Of a stretch of 64,000 bases of DNA, positions 63,301 through 64,000 are shown piece after piece; positions within the stretch are counted from its first letter, which is position 1; every line of letters starts with the position of its first letter. Where the stretch lies: positions 1-64,000 of the forward strand of contig JAKZAN010000069.1 in the NCBI GenBank assembly GCA_023053545.1. The letters are read 5' to 3'. The DNA comes from Lepidurus packardi. Lineage: Eukaryota > Arthropoda > Branchiopoda > Notostraca > Triopsidae. The notes under the pieces are model-generated. The model ran no database searches. It was given only the letters and a program-made list of their open reading frames with translations, and was not told the DNA's origin. Both the position numbers and the translations under genes were made by a program.

Positions 63301-63473
63301 TCCACTGTAGATGGCTAAACAAAATAAGAGCAGTACTACTAAGGCAACTTTCCAAATTAAAGATACATTTTAATGCAAACCTTTTCCTTTGCAATCCCAA
63401 AGCCTTCCCGGCAATAGTTTCTTTTGTTAACAACGCAACTTACCTCCTCAAAGAAGCTAGAGCCATTTTATAG
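60306..63473 (+). CDS. NLR-2 ORF2p, apurinic-type endonuclease and reverse transcriptase
   Basis: A 1055-residue protein if started at the ATG at 60306, which overlaps the ORF1 stop by 7 nt (ATGTTAG); a longer open frame upstream to 60225 lacks an ATG and lies inside ORF1. Endonuclease landmarks: HN near residue 25, LEPPQN, IYRRH, GDFNAHH at 147-153 and ESDHEA. RT: motif A LLLDIEGAFDN with Asp587, motif B GVPQGSPLSPILF, motif C FADD at 676-679, then TELIHF and RYLGLIYN. The C-terminal CPCSDHTKQDLQHIFFHC corresponds to the NLR-1 Cys/His motif. No stop or frameshift. ORF2 lies in the -1 frame relative to ORF1, as in NLR-1. Confidence 0.94.
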   Translation: MLGVTSRPQVPNSATNIKSTRFIIHNIRKSYNQLLESTKEAATQFADALIILEPPQNLSSPILQSYHVYPPKTDYKGITALKNPNASQLQIIVVRELYCVIKFTPRRNLPPFIIVGIYRRHVQDIQVILDEIWIKYSKLSPHLIITGDFNAHHWAWEKKSPDKAGINLHEFIQKNNLTILNEWNTPTYENERGSSSTLDLTLVTPASLPFLRHSLLKNDDFINESDHEAILLEFDFPPENDTHWIWNYKKADWEKLNGLLSIEIEQNSSLFSNIQGIDSLDRTTKLLSEVISNALEKCIPKILLTEKKNPWWNTELAKLRKEAAIRLKIFKSARSSLNQLLWKKARNLYTQKCRESKNKYWNKKLHTANNKILWNLDRRRRNLQTSARLDQLTNDDGNEFDSEMCKLNYLAKSLFSTSEKLIEINYKIYSKEENTSTISYEEVSEIVKKLPLIKAPGNDNIQPIVIKNTWRVIGHTVVSLFNVSLNFSYFPSVWKIGKVIPIPKPNKADYSTYKSFRPITLLPTIGKILEKTITQKVLLFIESNHLLSNSQWGFRALRSTTDAMMELSDQILKGFNNRNVTSALLLDIEGAFDNVNHKKLLQITKKKGLNPIIIKWLKSFLSERQIYFQHDNTTSQCYYVSKGVPQGSPLSPILFLLYIDGALNLLRSKRIRVRAFADDLLIAVTGSSGQINVRLLSSAIKSLEKWSINVKLKFNRKKTELIHFSRKQLPENTPLHWGETTIIPQTQIRYLGLIYNNRLTWTSHVAQISSEANKTLQRIKKLSHDFKAIEANQIRTLTLATVYSKMLYGFPAWCNYNVSSSSPLKLIHRQTLLTITGALKTSPTSSLEVESGILPLDLLLKHRLLKYALSKPLPTPQTEFLVKHPKYTPCSILIEKYVSSLNLPLISSKKLPTELKKYFQQIWTAKWNESVSPLHNLGVTPSYKPICKLNSDRSNISTMIKLRCAHFPTRCYLHKIKKIDKPICPCSDHTKQDLQHIFFHCRWLNKIRAVLLRQLSKLKIHFNANLFLCNPKAFPAIVSFVNNATYLLKEARAIL

Positions 63474-63492
63474 TTCGCTATAATTGGCCCAA

Positions 63493-63633
63493 TGTAATAA
63501 GTCCTATACCAAAATATGTATGTGTGTGATGTATGATTGTATACGATTGAATCTCCCTTATGTAACCCGGTTCACGGTTCACTATCATCTCCCCCATAGT
63601 GAACCGCAATACAACACAATCTCGATTCAAACA
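63493..63633 (+). repeat. Putative 5' LTR of an LTR retrotransposon
   Basis: A 141-bp stretch starting TGTAATAAG and ending TTCAAACA, immediately followed by TGGCGCAG, the usual start of a tRNA-Ser-type primer-binding site in insect Gypsy-like elements. It sits where the NLR-2 3' UTR should be. It contains an 11-bp perfect inverted repeat (63575-63585 and 63596-63606). The second LTR lies outside the window, so the boundaries are provisional. Confidence 0.45.
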
Positions 63634-63651
63634 TGGCGCAGCCTTAGGTGT
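63634..63651 (+). promoter_or_regulatory. Putative primer-binding site (tRNA-Ser-like)
   Basis: TGGCGCAGCCTTAGGTGT follows the candidate LTR end ACA with no gap. The first eight bases match the start of primer-binding sites attributed to tRNA-Ser in Gypsy-type elements; the rest was not verified. Confidence 0.4.
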
Positions 63652-63748
63652 GTTTTCGTGGAGACAAGAATAAAAAGTGTTAATACGGTGGTAAATCCCG
63701 ATATCTCTTTCCAAAACTTTATCAGCTAGTCAGATTGAGCGTCCCGTC

Positions 63749-64000
63749 ATGCCGAAAACCAGAAGTGGTAGTCAGAGAGCCGCAGCAGACGACGATGACA
63801 GTGACCAGGAAAACGACAACGTGGTCGACCAAGCCACAGGTCGTGGGCCAGGCATACACCGCGCTGAGCTTATGGAGCTCCTGGCTGATCAGGAAAGAAG
63901 GTTCCGTCGAGAGCAAGAAGCCATACAGGAGACACTTTTACGTGCCATTCGTGAAATGACGGCAGCTGGAATCAACGAAACCGCAGCGTCAATTCCAGAG
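63749..64000 (+). CDS. Gag-like N-terminus of the probable LTR element, partial
   Basis: Open frame of 84 codons from ATG (context GTCATGC) to the window edge without a stop. The product starts MPKTRSGSQRAAADDDD, continues acidic and then becomes strongly charged and helical (LMELLADQERRFRREQEAIQ). Such a start, about 115 bp after a candidate primer-binding site, fits gag of a Gypsy-like retrotransposon, but there is no diagnostic domain in the visible part. Other overlapping short frames here look less protein-like. A cellular gene cannot be excluded. Confidence 0.45.
   Translation, partial: MPKTRSGSQRAAADDDDSDQENDNVVDQATGRGPGIHRAELMELLADQERRFRREQEAIQETLLRAIREMTAAGINETAASIPE

Larger units (their letters stand above)
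58826..63492 (+). mobile_element. NLR-2: non-LTR retrotransposon, frameshifted ORF1, interrupted 3' end
   Basis: Second APE-type LINE, clearly related to NLR-1 in both ORFs but diverged (different family). Unique sequence starts within a SatC monomer near 58826. A 5' UTR of about 123 bp precedes ORF1, much shorter than that of NLR-1, so it may be slightly truncated. ORF1 has one frameshift, and ORF2 is open throughout. Only about 20 bp follow the ORF2 stop before an LTR-like sequence starts, so the expected 3' UTR, tail and right target duplication are not seen. An LTR element probably inserted into the 3' UTR. Confidence 0.88.

Overview
The window looks like constitutive heterochromatin from an arthropod, most likely an insect nuclear genome. 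About 47 kb of the 64 kb is short-period, AT-rich satellite DNA and almost all the rest is retrotransposons: non-LTR elements with apurinic-type endonuclease plus reverse transcriptase, a BEL/Pao LTR element, and the start of another probable LTR element. I see no cellular gene, tRNA, rRNA or CRISPR array. The species cannot be named from sequence alone; the element families fit insects.

Layout: 1-7473 SatA (20-bp monomer ACTTAATTCATGAATTACTG, forward); 7474-12500 a full-length, apparently intact non-LTR retrotransposon (NLR-1) flanked by a 12-bp target duplication; 12501-26008 SatA forward; 26009-32318 a complete but decayed BEL/Pao element with two 224-bp LTRs; 32319-34404 SatA in the opposite orientation; 34405-37055 SatB (10-bp CCAGTTTAAA motif); 37056-37156 a tiny minus-strand retroelement stub; 37157-37608 inverted SatA; 37609-41748 SatB; 41749-42151 an island of SatC; 42152-44992 SatD (12-bp GACCCGATCAGA motif); 44993-45729 inverted SatA; 45730-55926 SatC (20-bp GTCCGTAAGGAATTAATTCA); 55927-56324 a 5'-truncated non-LTR copy with poly(A); 56325-58825 SatC; 58826-63492 a second, diverged non-LTR element (NLR-2) with a frameshifted ORF1 and intact ORF2; 63493-64000 a probable LTR, primer-binding site and the start of a gag-like reading frame that runs off the window.

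The arrays carry nested structure: higher-order repeats of roughly 0.9-1.4 kb in SatA, a 1166-bp tandem duplication in SatD, a roughly 1137-bp duplication in SatC, and a 3.2-kb duplication spanning the SatA/SatB junction. SatA and SatC share the core AAGTC(A/C)GTAA and are probably sister families. SatA orientation flips exactly across the BEL element, which has no visible target-site duplication.

NLR-1 encodes a nucleic-acid-binding ORF1p and an endonuclease/RT ORF2p on one bicistronic transcript, with an ATGA stop/start overlap. NLR-2 has the same plan. The 3' tails of NLR-1, the truncated copy and the stub share an AATAAA, a 10-12 nt spacer and a small hairpin, a plausible RT-recognition signal. 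No new multi-gene system is evident. The most interesting signals are this shared 3' tail, the ORF1 N-terminal CxxC-x13-CxxC motif, the inversion at the BEL element and the palindromic design of the satellites.
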